In this document: in pieces, positions 41,345-49,840 of the stretch
How positions within the stretch are numbered: position 1 is the stretch's first letter
Layout: the number at the start of each line of letters is the position of its first letter
Assembly (NCBI RefSeq): GCF_004352845.1
Contig: NZ_SJRX01000003.1
Coordinates: 124,001 to 188,000, forward strand
Length of the DNA: 64,000 nt
Direction: 5' to 3'
DNA from: Luteimonas terricola
GTDB taxonomy: Bacteria; Pseudomonadota; Gammaproteobacteria; Xanthomonadales; Xanthomonadaceae
The notes under the pieces: generated by a model
The model's database searches: none
Told to the model about the DNA's origin: nothing
Seen by the model: the letters and a program-made list of their open reading frames with translations, nothing else
Program-made: the position numbers and the translations under genes

Positions 41345-44300
41345 GCCGGCAGGCCCTCGGCCTCGTCGTCTTCGCCCGCGGCGATGCGCGCGCGACGCCC
41401 GCGCTCCAGGTAGTACGCGTCACCGCGGCGGTCGAGCAGGTCGTAGACCACCGGAATCACCAGCAGGGTGAGCAGGGTCGACACCAGCAGGCCGCCGATC
41501 ACCGTGATCGCCATCGGCGACCGCACCTCGGCGCCCTCGCCGAAGGCCAGCGCCAGCGGCATGAAGCCGAACAGCGTCGACAGCGTGGTCATCACGATCG
41601 GCCGCAGGCGCGAACGCGCGCCTTCGACCAGCGCCTCGCGCTTGGCCAGGCCGGCCTCGCGCAGCTGGTTGATCTTGTCGATCAGGATGATCGCGTTCTT
41701 CACCACCAGCCCGACCATCAGGATCAGGCCGATGAACACCACCACCGAGATCGTGTTGCCGGTCGCGAGCAGCGCCAGCACCGCGCCCACCATCGCCAGC
41801 GGGATGGTGAACAGGATCACGAAGGGATGCAGCAGCGACTCGAACTGCGAGGCCATCACCAGGTAGACCATGAAGATCGCCAGTGCAAAGGCGAACAGCA
41901 GCGATGACAGCGACTCCGCCAGCTCCTCGCCCTGGCCGCCGATGTGCATGCCGATGCCGGCACCCAGGGAGTTGGTGGCCACCAGCGCACGCACCTCTTC
42001 CACCGCGGTACCCAGATCGATGTCGCGCAGGTTCGCCGACACCACCGCCACCCGCCCCAGGTCCGCGCGATGGATCTCGCTCGGGCCGGTGGTGGCGACC
42101 ACCTCGGCGACCGCGGACAGGCGCACCGGCCGCGCCGAGCCCGGGTTCACGATCAGGTCGCGGATCGCACGCACCGAGTCACGCTCGGACTCACGGGCGC
42201 GCACCAGCACATCGATCTTGCGGTCGCGGAAGTCGTAGCGCGTGGCCACTTCGCCACGCACCGAGTTGACCACCGCATCGGCCACCTCGCGCGTGGTCAG
42301 GCCCATGGCTCCGGCGCGCTCCTGGTCGAAGACGATGCGGATCTCGGGCGCACCCTGCTCCACCGTCGATTTCACGTCGGCGTAGTGCAGGCTGTCGCGC
42401 AGCAGCGCGGCCAGGCGGTTGCCGGCATTCGCGAGCTGGTCCAGGTCATGGCCACGGAGTTCGATCTCCAGCGGGCTGGAGAAACTGAAGAGCGCCGGAC
42501 GGCTGAAGTCGACCTGCACGCCCGGCTCGCCCTGCATGGTGTCGCGCAGCCCTTCGGTCAGCCGTGCCTCGACCTCGGCGCTGCCACCGCCCTCCATCAC
42601 GATCGACAGGCGGCCGATGTTCTCGCCGCTGTCGGTGGGATTGGCGTCCAGGCGGGTGCCGGTGCCGCTGACGCCGAACAGCACCGAGGTACCTTCGTCG
42701 GCCGCATGCGCCTGCTGCACGCGGCGCATCAGCGCATCGGTCTCGCGCAGTGGCGTGCCGGGTGGCAGCCGCATCGTCATCTCGAAGCGGTCCTGCGCGA
42801 GCTGCGGGATCAGGTCGGTACCCAGCGTCGGCACGATGGCCATGCTCGCCGCGAAGGCGACCGCGGCGACGCCCAGCACCAGGCCCGGTCGCGCCAGCGC
42901 GCCCGGCAGCAGGCGCATATAGCCGCGCTCGGCACGGTCGTAGGGCGCCATGGCCAGGCGGCTCGCCGCACCCATGGGACGCCCCACGACCGCCGTGAGC
43001 AAGCGTCCCGCGCGGATGGCCACCCATGCGACGGAGAAGACCACGGCGCGGAAGGCCTTGCCCACCCAGCGGGCCACGAACGCGAACGGACGCTGCCAAC
43101 GCGAGGTCGGGCGCCATTCCGGATGCGGCGCTTCTTCGGGGAACGCCATCGGCGCCTGCGACTTCAGCGCGCTCAGCATCGGGATCAGGGTCAAGGCCAC
43201 CGCCAGCGAGATGCCCACCGCGAGCGCGATGGTCAGCGCCTGGTCGCGGAACAGCTGCCCGGCAATACCTTCCACGAACACCAGCGGCAGGAACACCGCG
43301 ATGATCGTCAGCGTGGAGGCGACCACCGCCATGCTCACTTCGCGCGTGCCCGCGATCGCCGCGTCGAGGATGCCCAGCCCGCGCTCGCGCGCCTTGGCGA
43401 TGCTCTCCAGCACCACGATGGAATCGTCCACCACCAGCCCGGTGGCCAGCGCCAGGCCGCCCAGCGACATGACGTTGAGGCCGAGCCCCATCTGGCCCAT
43501 GAAGAAGAAGGTGGTGATGATCGAGACCGGCAGCGAAACGCCGATCACGAAGGTGCTCCAGCCGTTGCGCAGGAACAGGAAGATGATGAGGATCGCGAGC
43601 GTGCCGCCGAGGATGGCGTCGTTGCGCACGCCCGAGATCGCCGCGCGGATGAAGCGCGCCTGGTCGTCGACCACGTCGAGGCGCACGGCCTCCGGCAGTT
43701 CCTTGCGGATGCGCTGCAGCCGCTCCTCGACCGCCGCGGCCGTGGCGACGGTATTGGCATCGCCCTCCTTGTAGATTGCAAGTTCCACGGCCTCGCGGCC
43801 GTCGAGACGGATGATCGCCTCGCGCTCCTTGTAGCCCTGGCGGACCTCGGCCACGTCGCCCAGGCGCACGGCGCGCCCGTCGGCCACCGCGCGGTTGGAG
43901 GCCGCCGCGGAGCTCTGCGCCGACATCGCCGCGGCCAGCACCGAGGCGTCACCGGACGCGGCCGCGATGCGCGCGACCTCGTCGGCGCCACCGCCGCCGG
44001 AACCGGCCGACTGCGTCGCCACCAGCATGCCGCGGATCTCGTCGACGCTCGCGAACTGGTTGACGGTGCGCACCAGGTAGCGCTGCGTGCCCTGTTCCAG
44101 TCGCCCGCCCGACAGGTTGATGTTTTCCTCGCGCAGGCGCTGCACCACCGCGTCGACCGACAGGCCGATGCGCGCCAGCGCCTGCAGGTCGAGTTCGACC
44201 TGGATCTCGTCCTCGAGGCCGCCACCGACCTTGACCGCGGCCACGCCCGAGACCGGCTCGATCTTCTTCTTCAGATCGTCGTCGGCGTAGCGACGCAGCA

Positions 44301-44817
44301 GGGTGAGCTGGCGGATGGCGTCGCCCTCGCCGTCGTCGGCGCTCAGCGCCAGGCGCAGGATCGGCTCGGTGGACGGATTGAAGCGCAGCAGCACCGGCGG
44401 CTCGACTTCCAGCGGCAGCGCCAGGGTGTCGAGCTTGTCGCGCACCTCCAGGCTGGCCTGGTCCATGTCCGTGCCCCAGGCGAACTCGAGCACCACGTCG
44501 CTCTGGCCCGTGCGCGAGACCGAGCGCAGCTTGCGCACGCCCTTGACCACGCCGAGGGCCTCCTCGACGGGTTCGCTGACCAGGGTCTCGATTTCCTGCG
44601 GCGCGGCGCCGGTGTACTCGGTGCGCACCGTCAGCGTCGGATAGCTGATGTCGGGCAGCAGGTTGACCTTGAGGTTGCCCAGCGCGATCAGGCCGAACAG
44701 CAGCAGGCTCACCGTCACCATCGCCACCGTCACCCGGCGGCGCACGGAAAACCCGACCAGCCCATCGGCGCGCAGCGTGCCGTCCACGCCGTCGTGTTCC
44801 CTCCCCTGGTCGCTCAT
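41341..44817 (-). CDS. RND efflux permease (long form), first pump of the pair
   Basis: 1158 residues, about 120 longer than AcrB. TM4 has GLVVDDSIVVLESIAKARERG with both Asp. Two insertions explain the extra length: an Ala/Ser-rich loop in the porter domain (AAASGDASVLAAAMSAQSSA), and a long basic/aromatic amphipathic stretch between TM6 and TM7 (HPEWRPTSRWQRPFAFVARW to AMAPYDRAERGYMRLL). The first half starts ISYPTLTVRTEYTGAAPQEIE. It overlaps the adaptor upstream by 1 bp (TAATG) and the next pump downstream by 4 bp. No outer-membrane channel gene is present; an unlinked TolC is likely. Confidence 0.92.
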   Translation of the reverse strand: MSDQGREHDGVDGTLRADGLVGFSVRRRVTVAMVTVSLLLFGLIALGNLKVNLLPDISYPTLTVRTEYTGAAPQEIETLVSEPVEEALGVVKGVRKLRSVSRTGQSDVVLEFAWGTDMDQASLEVRDKLDTLALPLEVEPPVLLRFNPSTEPILRLALSADDGEGDAIRQLTLLRRYADDDLKKKIEPVSGVAAVKVGGGLEDEIQVELDLQALARIGLSVDAVVQRLREENINLSGGRLEQGTQRYLVRTVNQFASVDEIRGMLVATQSAGSGGGGADEVARIAAASGDASVLAAAMSAQSSAAASNRAVADGRAVRLGDVAEVRQGYKEREAIIRLDGREAVELAIYKEGDANTVATAAAVEERLQRIRKELPEAVRLDVVDDQARFIRAAISGVRNDAILGGTLAILIIFLFLRNGWSTFVIGVSLPVSIITTFFFMGQMGLGLNVMSLGGLALATGLVVDDSIVVLESIAKARERGLGILDAAIAGTREVSMAVVASTLTIIAVFLPLVFVEGIAGQLFRDQALTIALAVGISLAVALTLIPMLSALKSQAPMAFPEEAPHPEWRPTSRWQRPFAFVARWVGKAFRAVVFSVAWVAIRAGRLLTAVVGRPMGAASRLAMAPYDRAERGYMRLLPGALARPGLVLGVAAVAFAASMAIVPTLGTDLIPQLAQDRFEMTMRLPPGTPLRETDALMRRVQQAHAADEGTSVLFGVSGTGTRLDANPTDSGENIGRLSIVMEGGGSAEVEARLTEGLRDTMQGEPGVQVDFSRPALFSFSSPLEIELRGHDLDQLANAGNRLAALLRDSLHYADVKSTVEQGAPEIRIVFDQERAGAMGLTTREVADAVVNSVRGEVATRYDFRDRKIDVLVRARESERDSVRAIRDLIVNPGSARPVRLSAVAEVVATTGPSEIHRADLGRVAVVSANLRDIDLGTAVEEVRALVATNSLGAGIGMHIGGQGEELAESLSSLLFAFALAIFMVYLVMASQFESLLHPFVILFTIPLAMVGAVLALLATGNTISVVVFIGLILMVGLVVKNAIILIDKINQLREAGLAKREALVEGARSRLRPIVMTTLSTLFGFMPLALAFGEGAEVRSPMAITVIGGLLVSTLLTLLVIPVVYDLLDRRGDAYYLERGRRARIAAGEDDEAEGLPA

Positions 44818-45947
44818 TACTGCTTCCCGTCGGTCTTGTCGTCGCCCGCCGCGGCGTCGGCGACCTCGACGGGTTCGTCGCCGATCACCTGCACCGTGCT
44901 GCCGTCGCGCAGCGCGATCTTGCCCGCGGTCACCACGCGGTCGCCTTCCACCAGCCCGTCGCGGACCTCGATGAAGCCGCCGTCGACGTAGCCGGTGGCG
45001 ATCGTGGTGCGCACGGCCTTGCCGTCGCGGACCACGAACACCGCCGGCTCGCCATCATCCTCGAGCAGCGCGCCGCGCGGGATCGCCAATGCCGCGGCGC
45101 GGTTGTCGTAGTCGATGCCGATGCGCGCGAACATGCCCGGCTGCAGCGCGCCGTCGTGCGGATCGAAGGCGCAGACCACGCGGAAGGTGCCGCTGCCGGC
45201 ATCGACCACCGGCGCGATGCGGTCGACCACGCCCACGAACTGGCGTCCCGACAGCGCATCGACCTGCATGCGGACCGGCAGACCCTCGCGCAGCGTGGTG
45301 AGGTCGCGCTCGGGCACGTTGAGCGTGGCCTCCAGCCGCGAGTTGTCCACGATGCGGATGATCGGCGTGTTGATCTGCACGAAGTTGCCGGGCTTGATCG
45401 AACGCGACGCGACGACGCCGGAGATCGGCGCGGTCACGTTGGCATAGGACAGCTCCAGCTGCGCCAGGCGCCAGGTGGCGCGGGCGTTCTCGAGGTCGTA
45501 GCGCAGCTGGTCGTGGTCGCCGACGCTGACCATCTGCTGCTTCACCAGTTCGCTGGCGCGGCGGAAGTTGGCCTCGAGCTTCTTCACCTGGGCATCGACC
45601 TGGGCAAGACTGAGCCGCGCGCGGTCGGCATCGATGCGCACCAGCGCCTGCCCGGCGCGCACCACGTCGCCCTCCTCCACCAGCACTTCAAGCGCGACGC
45701 CCGAGGTCTTGGCAACCACCTGTGCCTCGGCGCGCGCCTCCAGCGAAGCGCTGCCGCTGTAGCTTGCAGCCATCGCGCGCGGCTCGGCGGCCACGGCTTC
45801 GACGGTCACCGCGGGCGGCGCCTCGTCCTCCTTCCCGGCATCGTCCTGGGCGCGGCTCCCGCATCCCGCAAGCAGGACCAGGGTGGCCAGGACCGCGATG
45901 GCGGGACCGGCGAAGGAACGTCGGGAAGCGGCGGGAATCGGATGCAT
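44817..45947 (-). CDS. RND periplasmic adaptor lipoprotein
   Basis: Membrane-fusion protein bridging the pumps to an outer-membrane channel. 376 residues. The signal peptide ends in LLAGCGSRAQD (lipobox, lipidated Cys near 29). The lipoyl/barrel-sandwich halves are LEARAEAQVVAKTSGVALEV and ANVTAPISGVVASRSIKPG, around a coiled hairpin (LSLAQVDAQVKKLEANFRRA). The C-terminal half has the beta-barrel RNVPERDLTTLREGLPV-type segment. First gene of the three-gene efflux operon; 233 bp separate it from the divergent cytochrome c genes. Confidence 0.93.
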   Translation of the reverse strand: MHPIPAASRRSFAGPAIAVLATLVLLAGCGSRAQDDAGKEDEAPPAVTVEAVAAEPRAMAASYSGSASLEARAEAQVVAKTSGVALEVLVEEGDVVRAGQALVRIDADRARLSLAQVDAQVKKLEANFRRASELVKQQMVSVGDHDQLRYDLENARATWRLAQLELSYANVTAPISGVVASRSIKPGNFVQINTPIIRIVDNSRLEATLNVPERDLTTLREGLPVRMQVDALSGRQFVGVVDRIAPVVDAGSGTFRVVCAFDPHDGALQPGMFARIGIDYDNRAAALAIPRGALLEDDGEPAVFVVRDGKAVRTTIATGYVDGGFIEVRDGLVEGDRVVTAGKIALRDGSTVQVIGDEPVEVADAAAGDDKTDGKQ

Positions 45948-46073
45948 GGGAGCGGAGCCAGAATGGTGTTGTAGGAAGGTACATCACCAGCACCCGCGTC
46001 GAATCCGCCGAAGGTCATGCTTGCCAACGGCAGGGGGAATCGCCTGCGGGCAGCTGGCGCCGGGCGCGCGACC

Positions 46074-46103
46074 TTTAACAGGACTCCGCTGCGTCGCTAT
46101 ACT
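46074..46103 (+). promoter_or_regulatory. Promoter of the cytochrome c pair
   Basis: TTTAAC (46074-46079) and TATACT (46098-46103), 18 bp apart, lie 78 bp upstream of the first cytochrome start, in the 233-bp gap shared with the divergent RND operon. Nothing else is obvious in that gap. Confidence 0.55.
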
Positions 46104-46180
46104 GCAGCGATGGCCTGCGACGGGGGATGTCGCCGGCACCAGCCTATCCCTACCCACTGATACAGGACGCGGAACCCGAC

Positions 46181-46519
46181 ATGATGCGACCGTTGCCGAT
46201 CGCCGCCTGCCTTGCCCTTGCCTTCGCCGTGCACGCACCCGCCGCCCTCGCGCAGCAGACCGCTGTCGGCGATGCCGACAGCGGCCGCGGGCTGACCTAC
46301 ACCTGCGTTGGCTGTCATGGCATCGAGGGTTACAAGAACGCCTATCCGCACTACCACGTGCCGAAGATCGGCGGGCAGTCCACCGAGTACCTGGTCAATG
46401 CACTCACCGAGTACCGCCGGGGCACGCGCAAGCACCCCACGATGGAAGTCCAGGCACAGGGTTTCTCCGACCAGGACATCGCCGACATCGCCGCCTTTCT
46501 CTCGGGCCTGACGCAGTGA
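46181..46519 (+). CDS. Periplasmic monohaem cytochrome c (c4-like domain)
   Basis: 112 residues. The signal peptide (MMRPLPIAACLALAFAVHAP) is cleaved near AALA/Q. One haem site, CVGCH (42-46). KIGGQSTEYLVNALTEYRRG and HPTMEVQAQGFSDQDIADIA match one half of the dihaem cytochrome c4, with Met as the likely sixth ligand. The frame stays open upstream to 46127, but only the ATG at 46181 gives a signal peptide; a second ATG follows directly. Expected to carry electrons to a terminal oxidase. The second cytochrome begins 9 bp after its stop. Confidence 0.88.
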   Translation: MMRPLPIAACLALAFAVHAPAALAQQTAVGDADSGRGLTYTCVGCHGIEGYKNAYPHYHVPKIGGQSTEYLVNALTEYRRGTRKHPTMEVQAQGFSDQDIADIAAFLSGLTQ

Positions 46520-46527
46520 GCCGCTCC

Positions 46528-46956
46528 ATGAAGACTTCCGCACTCGGCCTCGCCGCAGCGCTCGGCGCCAGCCTCCTGCTGGTGGCCTGCGGCGGCGCGC
46601 CCGCCGAACCCGGCACGGCGCTTGCCCAGACCGCCAACGCCCTGCCCACAGGCCGCATCGCCGACGGCGAGCTCAAGGCCAACGAAAAGGGCGCCGCCAC
46701 CGGGCAGTCCTGCATCGACTGCCACGGCGCCGACGGCAACAGCCCGCTCGACCCGACCTATCCGAAGCTCGGCGGCCAGTACCGCGACTACCTCGCGCAA
46801 TCGCTGCAGGCCTACCGCAGCGGCGAGCGCGACCACGCGCTGATGTCCAGCCAGGCCCGCGACCTCGACGACCAGCAGATCGCCGACCTTGCCGCGTATT
46901 TCGCGTCGCAGCCGGCGCAGATCCGCGACCTGCACGGCGTGCACAGCATCAACTGA
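46528..46956 (+). CDS. Lipoprotein monohaem cytochrome c (c4-like domain)
   Basis: 142 residues. The lipoprotein signal ends LLLVACGG with lipidated Cys21. One haem site, CIDCH (62-66). YPKLGGQYRDYLAQSLQAYRSGERDHALM and LDDQQIADLAAYFASQP again match a c4 half-domain, with a Met ligand. Together with the preceding gene it looks like a dihaem c4 divided between a soluble and a membrane-anchored protein. A stem-loop follows (46982-47008). Confidence 0.88.
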   Translation: MKTSALGLAAALGASLLLVACGGAPAEPGTALAQTANALPTGRIADGELKANEKGAATGQSCIDCHGADGNSPLDPTYPKLGGQYRDYLAQSLQAYRSGERDHALMSSQARDLDDQQIADLAAYFASQPAQIRDLHGVHSIN

Positions 46957-46981
46957 GGCCCACGCCAGGCAGCAGCCGTCC

Positions 46982-47008
46982 ACGAAGCCCGCCCTGCGCG
47001 GGCTTCGT
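46982..47008. terminator. Bidirectional stem-loop between convergent genes
   Basis: ACGAAGCCCGC-CCTGC-GCGGGCTTCGT, an 11-bp perfect stem, sits between the second cytochrome and the convergent transmembrane repetitive gene. There is no T tract on either side, so termination efficiency is uncertain. Confidence 0.5.
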
Positions 47009-47019
47009 GACGTCCAGGC

Positions 47020-48777
47020 TCAGGATTCCGGCGGCGGCGGACCCAGGCTCTCCTGGTCTTCCTGCAGTTCGCGCTTGAACGGCACGTCCGGCGGCTTGCG
47101 CGCGCCCGCGGGCTGTTCCTGCAGATTGGGATCGACGATGCCGCAGCCGCCGCCGAGCGCGAGCAGCACCGTGACGCAGCGGATCGTCTTGGTGGTTCCC
47201 GGGATCGGGATCAGCACCTCGGTGACGCTGCGCCTGACCCATTCCTCGAGCAGGTCTTCGCCGGGCAGCCAGAACTGGTCGAACGCGGTCGGCTCGTAGT
47301 CGTAAGGCGGGCGCTTCAGCCAGGTGCCGTGGCGATCGATGTTCTCGAAGTCCTCGGTGATGGTGCCCGGCGGCAACCCGCCGCCGACACGCCCGCTGTC
47401 CGCCAGCCGAGGGCTGCCGTCGGCGTTGAACAGGCCCGATGCACCCGGCGTGCCCGCCTGGCGCCCCGGCACGTGGCGCGTGGAATCGCCCCAGTCGTCG
47501 CTGGCACGCGTGGTGGGCATGGCACCCGGCGGCTGGCCGGGCTGTTGGCCCGCGCCGGGCGCGATGCCCGTGCTGCGCGTTCCACTGCCGGCATCCGGGC
47601 GGCCGCCGGGGGGCGTCGCGGCGGGGGCGGCCGCACTGCCCTCGCCAGCGACCGTGCGCGTGTCGGTTGACGATGCCTGCCCGCGCGCCGTGTCCCCGGC
47701 CCCCGCTGTCGCAGGCGCCGGCCGTGCGGAAGGCATGGGCACCTCGCGCGTGCGCACCGCGGGCGCCTCCACCGGCACCTGGCGGATCGCGGCGGCGGGC
47801 AGGCTGCGGGAAGGCTCGATCGCCACGTCGGCGACCTCGGCAAGTTCGATCCGACGTTCCACCACTGCCACGCCCTGCGGCGCAGCGTCGCGCACCGAGG
47901 CCTCCACTTCGCGCGGCACGCGCACGGTCGGCACCGGCACCCGCGTCGTCGCCTCGACGTCGATGTCGCGGCGACGCACGCTCACGTCCTGTGCCACGGC
48001 CTCCGGCACTTCGACCGCCAGGTCACGCGGCGGCGGCACCACGAAGCGGCTGTCTGGAATGTCCACCTCGGTGACCTGGAGCTCCTGACGCGCGGGCACC
48101 GATGGCGGCGCGAGCTCCGGCAGCTCGATGGTGAGCTCGCGCTCGGGCAGGGGCGGTGGGAGAACGTCGGGCGCCGCTTCCGGCGGGGCATCTACCGGCA
48201 CCTGCGCCGCTTCGGGCGCGGGCACGGACGGCGCGACGCTGGCCGTCGATGCCGGCGCAGCGGCGGGAGCCGGCGCGTCCGGGGACTCCACCGGCGCCTC
48301 GGGCGCACCACCGCCGGTATCGGCAGGCGTGCCTTCGCCGATGTATTCGACCTGCAGCACGTGCTCCTCGCCGTCGCGGGCATCCTCCACGGCGCCGGGA
48401 AAATGGAAACGGGTGAACATCAGCCACGCCAGCATGACCGCGAACAGCAGGTGCAGGAGCAAGGTCGCCGACATCGACGCGATGCGCGTCCAGCGCTCGT
48501 CGCGGCTGGCGGGCTGCCAGTCCTGGCGCCACAGGGAAGTGAAGGCGCGCCAGCGGCCCAATGCCTGGACCACATCCGACGATACCGCGGGCCCGCGCGC
48601 GGCGACGACCGCGACGATATCGCCCGCGGCGGCCCCCGCCACGCGCCCGGGCTGCGCGGCCATGGCCGCGAACCAGTCGCGCCAGCCCGGCGGGAACTCA
48701 CCCGGCGGCGGCGGTGGGCGCAGTGAACGCCGCATGCGGCGGCGCAGCGCTTCGATCAGTTCGGCGGAGGTGAACAT
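47020..48777 (-). CDS. Transmembrane repetitive protein (TonB/TolA-like layout)
   Basis: 585 residues. The N-terminal ~100 are cytoplasmic and basic, a single helix at ~101-122 (SATLLLHLLFAVMLAWLMF) follows, and then a long periplasmic part. That starts with VLQVEYIGEG, passes through Pro/Ala/Val-rich low-complexity sequence and a region of irregular beta-like repeats (ELTIELPELAPPSVPARQEL, DLAVEVPEAVAQDVSVRRRD, ATTRVPVPTVRVPREVEASV). It ends in an ordered domain with DRHGTWLKRPPYDYEPTAFD, LEEWVRRSVTEVLIPIPG and a Cys pair. Such proteins are known in Xanthomonadaceae as 'transmembrane repetitive protein', function undetermined. nfuA lies just upstream. Confidence 0.75.
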   Translation of the reverse strand: MFTSAELIEALRRRMRRSLRPPPPPGEFPPGWRDWFAAMAAQPGRVAGAAAGDIVAVVAARGPAVSSDVVQALGRWRAFTSLWRQDWQPASRDERWTRIASMSATLLLHLLFAVMLAWLMFTRFHFPGAVEDARDGEEHVLQVEYIGEGTPADTGGGAPEAPVESPDAPAPAAAPASTASVAPSVPAPEAAQVPVDAPPEAAPDVLPPPLPERELTIELPELAPPSVPARQELQVTEVDIPDSRFVVPPPRDLAVEVPEAVAQDVSVRRRDIDVEATTRVPVPTVRVPREVEASVRDAAPQGVAVVERRIELAEVADVAIEPSRSLPAAAIRQVPVEAPAVRTREVPMPSARPAPATAGAGDTARGQASSTDTRTVAGEGSAAAPAATPPGGRPDAGSGTRSTGIAPGAGQQPGQPPGAMPTTRASDDWGDSTRHVPGRQAGTPGASGLFNADGSPRLADSGRVGGGLPPGTITEDFENIDRHGTWLKRPPYDYEPTAFDQFWLPGEDLLEEWVRRSVTEVLIPIPGTTKTIRCVTVLLALGGGCGIVDPNLQEQPAGARKPPDVPFKRELQEDQESLGPPPPES

Positions 48778-48804
48778 CCGTCGCAGTCGAAGCGCGTCGT
48801 GGGA

Positions 48805-49398
48805 TCAGGCCGACGCGCGCGGGATGTACGGCGCCGCGCCGCTGTCGTGATCGGTGGCATCGCGCACCGCGGTCACGCCGGGGACCTGTTCGAGCAGGGT
48901 CTTCTCGATGCCCTGCTTCAGGGTCACGTCGGCCATGCCGCAGCCGTGGCAGCCGCCGCCGAAACTCAGCACCACCACGCCCTCGGCGCTCACTTCCTTC
49001 ACTGTCACGTGGCCGCCGTGCGATGCGAGCTGCGGATTGACCACGTGCTCGATCGTCCAGCGCACGCGCTCCACCAGCGAGGCCTCGTCGCCGGGCTGCA
49101 CGCCCTTGATCCGCGGCGCGCGGATCTGCAGCTGGCCGCCGGTGGCGAGCGCGGTGTAGTCGATCTCCGCGCCCTCCAGGAAGGGCACGCTCTCGGCGTC
49201 GAGCCAGAGCGTGAAGCCCTCGCAGTCGAGCGCCCATTCGTCACCGCGCAGTTCATCGGGCGCAGCGAACTCCAGGCGCACGTCGGCCTGCGGCGTGCCG
49301 GGTCGCATCGCGGCCAGGCGCACGCCCATGCCGGGCACGGCCTCGCGCTCGACCAGTTTGCGGAAATGGGTCTGGGCGGAATCTGAGATCTGGATCAT
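48805..49398 (-). CDS. nfuA: Fe-S biogenesis protein NfuA
   Basis: Carries and delivers 4Fe-4S clusters. 197 residues. The N-terminal degenerate A-type domain ([14 protein letters not shown]) lacks the usual cysteines, and the C-terminal Nfu domain has CHGC at 150-153 ([19 protein letters not shown]). The start is the ATG at 49398; a minus-strand TAGAAT ends 6 bp before it, suggesting a leaderless mRNA. It is divergent from phhB; the 99 bp between hold no other clear feature. Confidence 0.95.
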   Translation of the reverse strand: MIQISDSAQTHFRKLVEREAVPGMGVRLAAMRPGTPQADVRLEFAAPDELRGDEWALDCEGFTLWLDAESVPFLEGAEIDYTALATGGQLQIRAPRIKGVQPGDEASLVERVRWTIEHVVNPQLASHGGHVTVKEVSAEGVVVLSFGGGCHGCGMADVTLKQGIEKTLLEQVPGVTAVRDATDHDSGAAPYIPRASA

Positions 49399-49404
49399 GG
49401 GGGT

Positions 49405-49410
49405 ATTCTA
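49405..49410 (-). promoter_or_regulatory. Candidate -10 box giving a leaderless nfuA transcript
   Basis: TAGAAT-ACCCCC-ATG on the minus strand places the expected transcription start on the nfuA ATG. No ribosome binding site is present. The best -35 (TTGCCG) is 20 bp upstream, too far for a strong promoter. Confidence 0.45.
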
Positions 49411-49497
49411 GCCGCCCCGCCCGGGTTTGCCGGCAACGGTCGCCGGCCGTGCGCCGCGCAGCGTTCAGCAGCCGGGCCGATCCAGCAGGAGCCGACC

Positions 49498-49839
49498 ATG
49501 TCCGACCTCATCCCCCTCGCCCGCGCCCACTGCCTGCCGCGCCGCGGTTCCGAGCACCGCCTGGCCGACGCCCGCGTCCGCGAACTCCTGCCCGACGTGC
49601 CCGAATGGACCCTGGCCGAGGAAGGCAAGGCGCTGGTACGCACCTTCCGCTTCCCCGACTACCGCCACACGATGTCCTTCGTGAACGCGCTGGCGCACAT
49701 GGCCAACCGGGAGGACCACCACCCCGACCTCGGCGTGCACTACGACCGCTGCGAAGTGCGCTGGTCCACCCATGACGTCGGCGGCCTGAGCGAAAACGAC
49801 TTCATCTGCGCCGCGCGCACGGACGAACTGGCGGCCTGA
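49498..49839 (+). CDS. phhB: Pterin-4a-carbinolamine dehydratase
   Basis: Recycles the pterin cofactor of phenylalanine hydroxylase. 113 residues. The core has WTLAEEGKALVRTFRFPDYR, then FVNALAHMANREDHHPDLGVHYDRCEVRWSTHD (split here by normal variation), where the HHP motif holds the catalytic His residues. AGGAG lies upstream of the ATG. No phhA is in the window. It converges with rluC, with 1 bp between the stop codons. Confidence 0.94.
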   Translation: MSDLIPLARAHCLPRRGSEHRLADARVRELLPDVPEWTLAEEGKALVRTFRFPDYRHTMSFVNALAHMANREDHHPDLGVHYDRCEVRWSTHDVGGLSENDFICAARTDELAA

Positions 49840-49840
49840 G

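Noticed and set aside
38219-41413. 1064-residue open frame antisense to the second RND pump
   Set aside because: His/Arg/Gln-rich with no motifs; the minus-strand RND gene is certain.
41944-44991. 1015-residue open frame antisense to the first RND pump
   Set aside because: Same shadow composition; no recognisable domain.
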